Assembly: GCA_003343685.1 (NCBI GenBank) | Contig: QAKS01000096.1 | Coordinates: 1-5,582, forward strand | DNA: 5,582 bases | Source: Clostridiales bacterium | GTDB lineage: Bacteria > Bacillota > Clostridia > Christensenellales > Christensenellaceae | Direction of reading: 5' to 3' | Part shown: positions 5,572-5,582 of the stretch, in pieces | How positions within the stretch are numbered: position 1 is the first letter of the stretch | Layout of the letters: every line of letters begins with the position of its first letter | The notes under the pieces: model-generated | What the model saw: only the letters and a program-made list of their open reading frames with translations | What the model was told of the DNA's origin: nothing | Databases searched by the model: none | Program-made: the position numbers and the translations under genes

Positions 5572-5582
5572 CCTGCGCTCCG

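Noticed and set aside
1..5582. Mobile elements, CRISPR repeats, tRNA or rRNA genes, toxin-antitoxin or phage defence systems
   Set aside because: I read through both strands and found no terminal repeats, transposase or integrase motifs, regularly spaced repeats or RNA gene signatures.

Overview
The window looks like chromosomal DNA of a spore-forming member of the Clostridia (Bacillota). The evidence is strong AGGAGG-type ribosome binding sites, sigma-A-like promoters, a DUF1385/YqhQ-type protein, a paaK gene followed by an ACT-domain gene, and above all a SleC-type spore cortex hydrolase. Base composition looks roughly balanced, so a moderate-GC gut or environmental clostridium fits better than a low-GC Clostridium. 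This is inference, because there is no rRNA or other taxonomic marker in the window.

Layout. (1) Positions 1-395, plus strand: the 3' part of a DUF1385 membrane protein gene that begins before the window. (2) Positions 451-2302, plus strand: an apparent two-gene operon with an extended -10 promoter, a phenylacetate-CoA ligase family gene (paaK, start chosen at 500), a protein made of two ACT domains (1823-2254), and a clear intrinsic terminator (2267-2302). (3) Positions 2446-3952, minus strand: three genes in one direction. They are a 57-residue protein of unknown function (3779-3952), a COG2426-type small multi-drug export membrane protein (3192-3698) with its own strong promoter, and tcdA (2446-3213), a t6A37-modifying E1-like enzyme whose start overlaps the end of the membrane gene. 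(4) Positions 4092-5555, plus strand: a 487-residue SleC-like enzyme with an N-terminal beta-rich domain, a SpoIID/LytB-like catalytic domain and two C-terminal peptidoglycan-binding domains. It is divergent from the 57-residue gene.

How the genes fit together. The paaK-ACT pair probably activates an aryl acid to its CoA thioester, with the ACT protein as a likely amino-acid sensor; clostridia carry this pair often. The membrane protein and tcdA share a transcript and are probably translationally coupled, but no functional link is obvious. The SleC-like protein would act on the spore cortex at germination. Its divergent small neighbour is the least explained gene here. I see no mobile element, CRISPR array, RNA gene, phage gene or defence system. 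Most of the window is ordinary clostridial chromosome; the best leads are the small unknown protein and the doubled cell-wall-binding module of the SleC-like enzyme.
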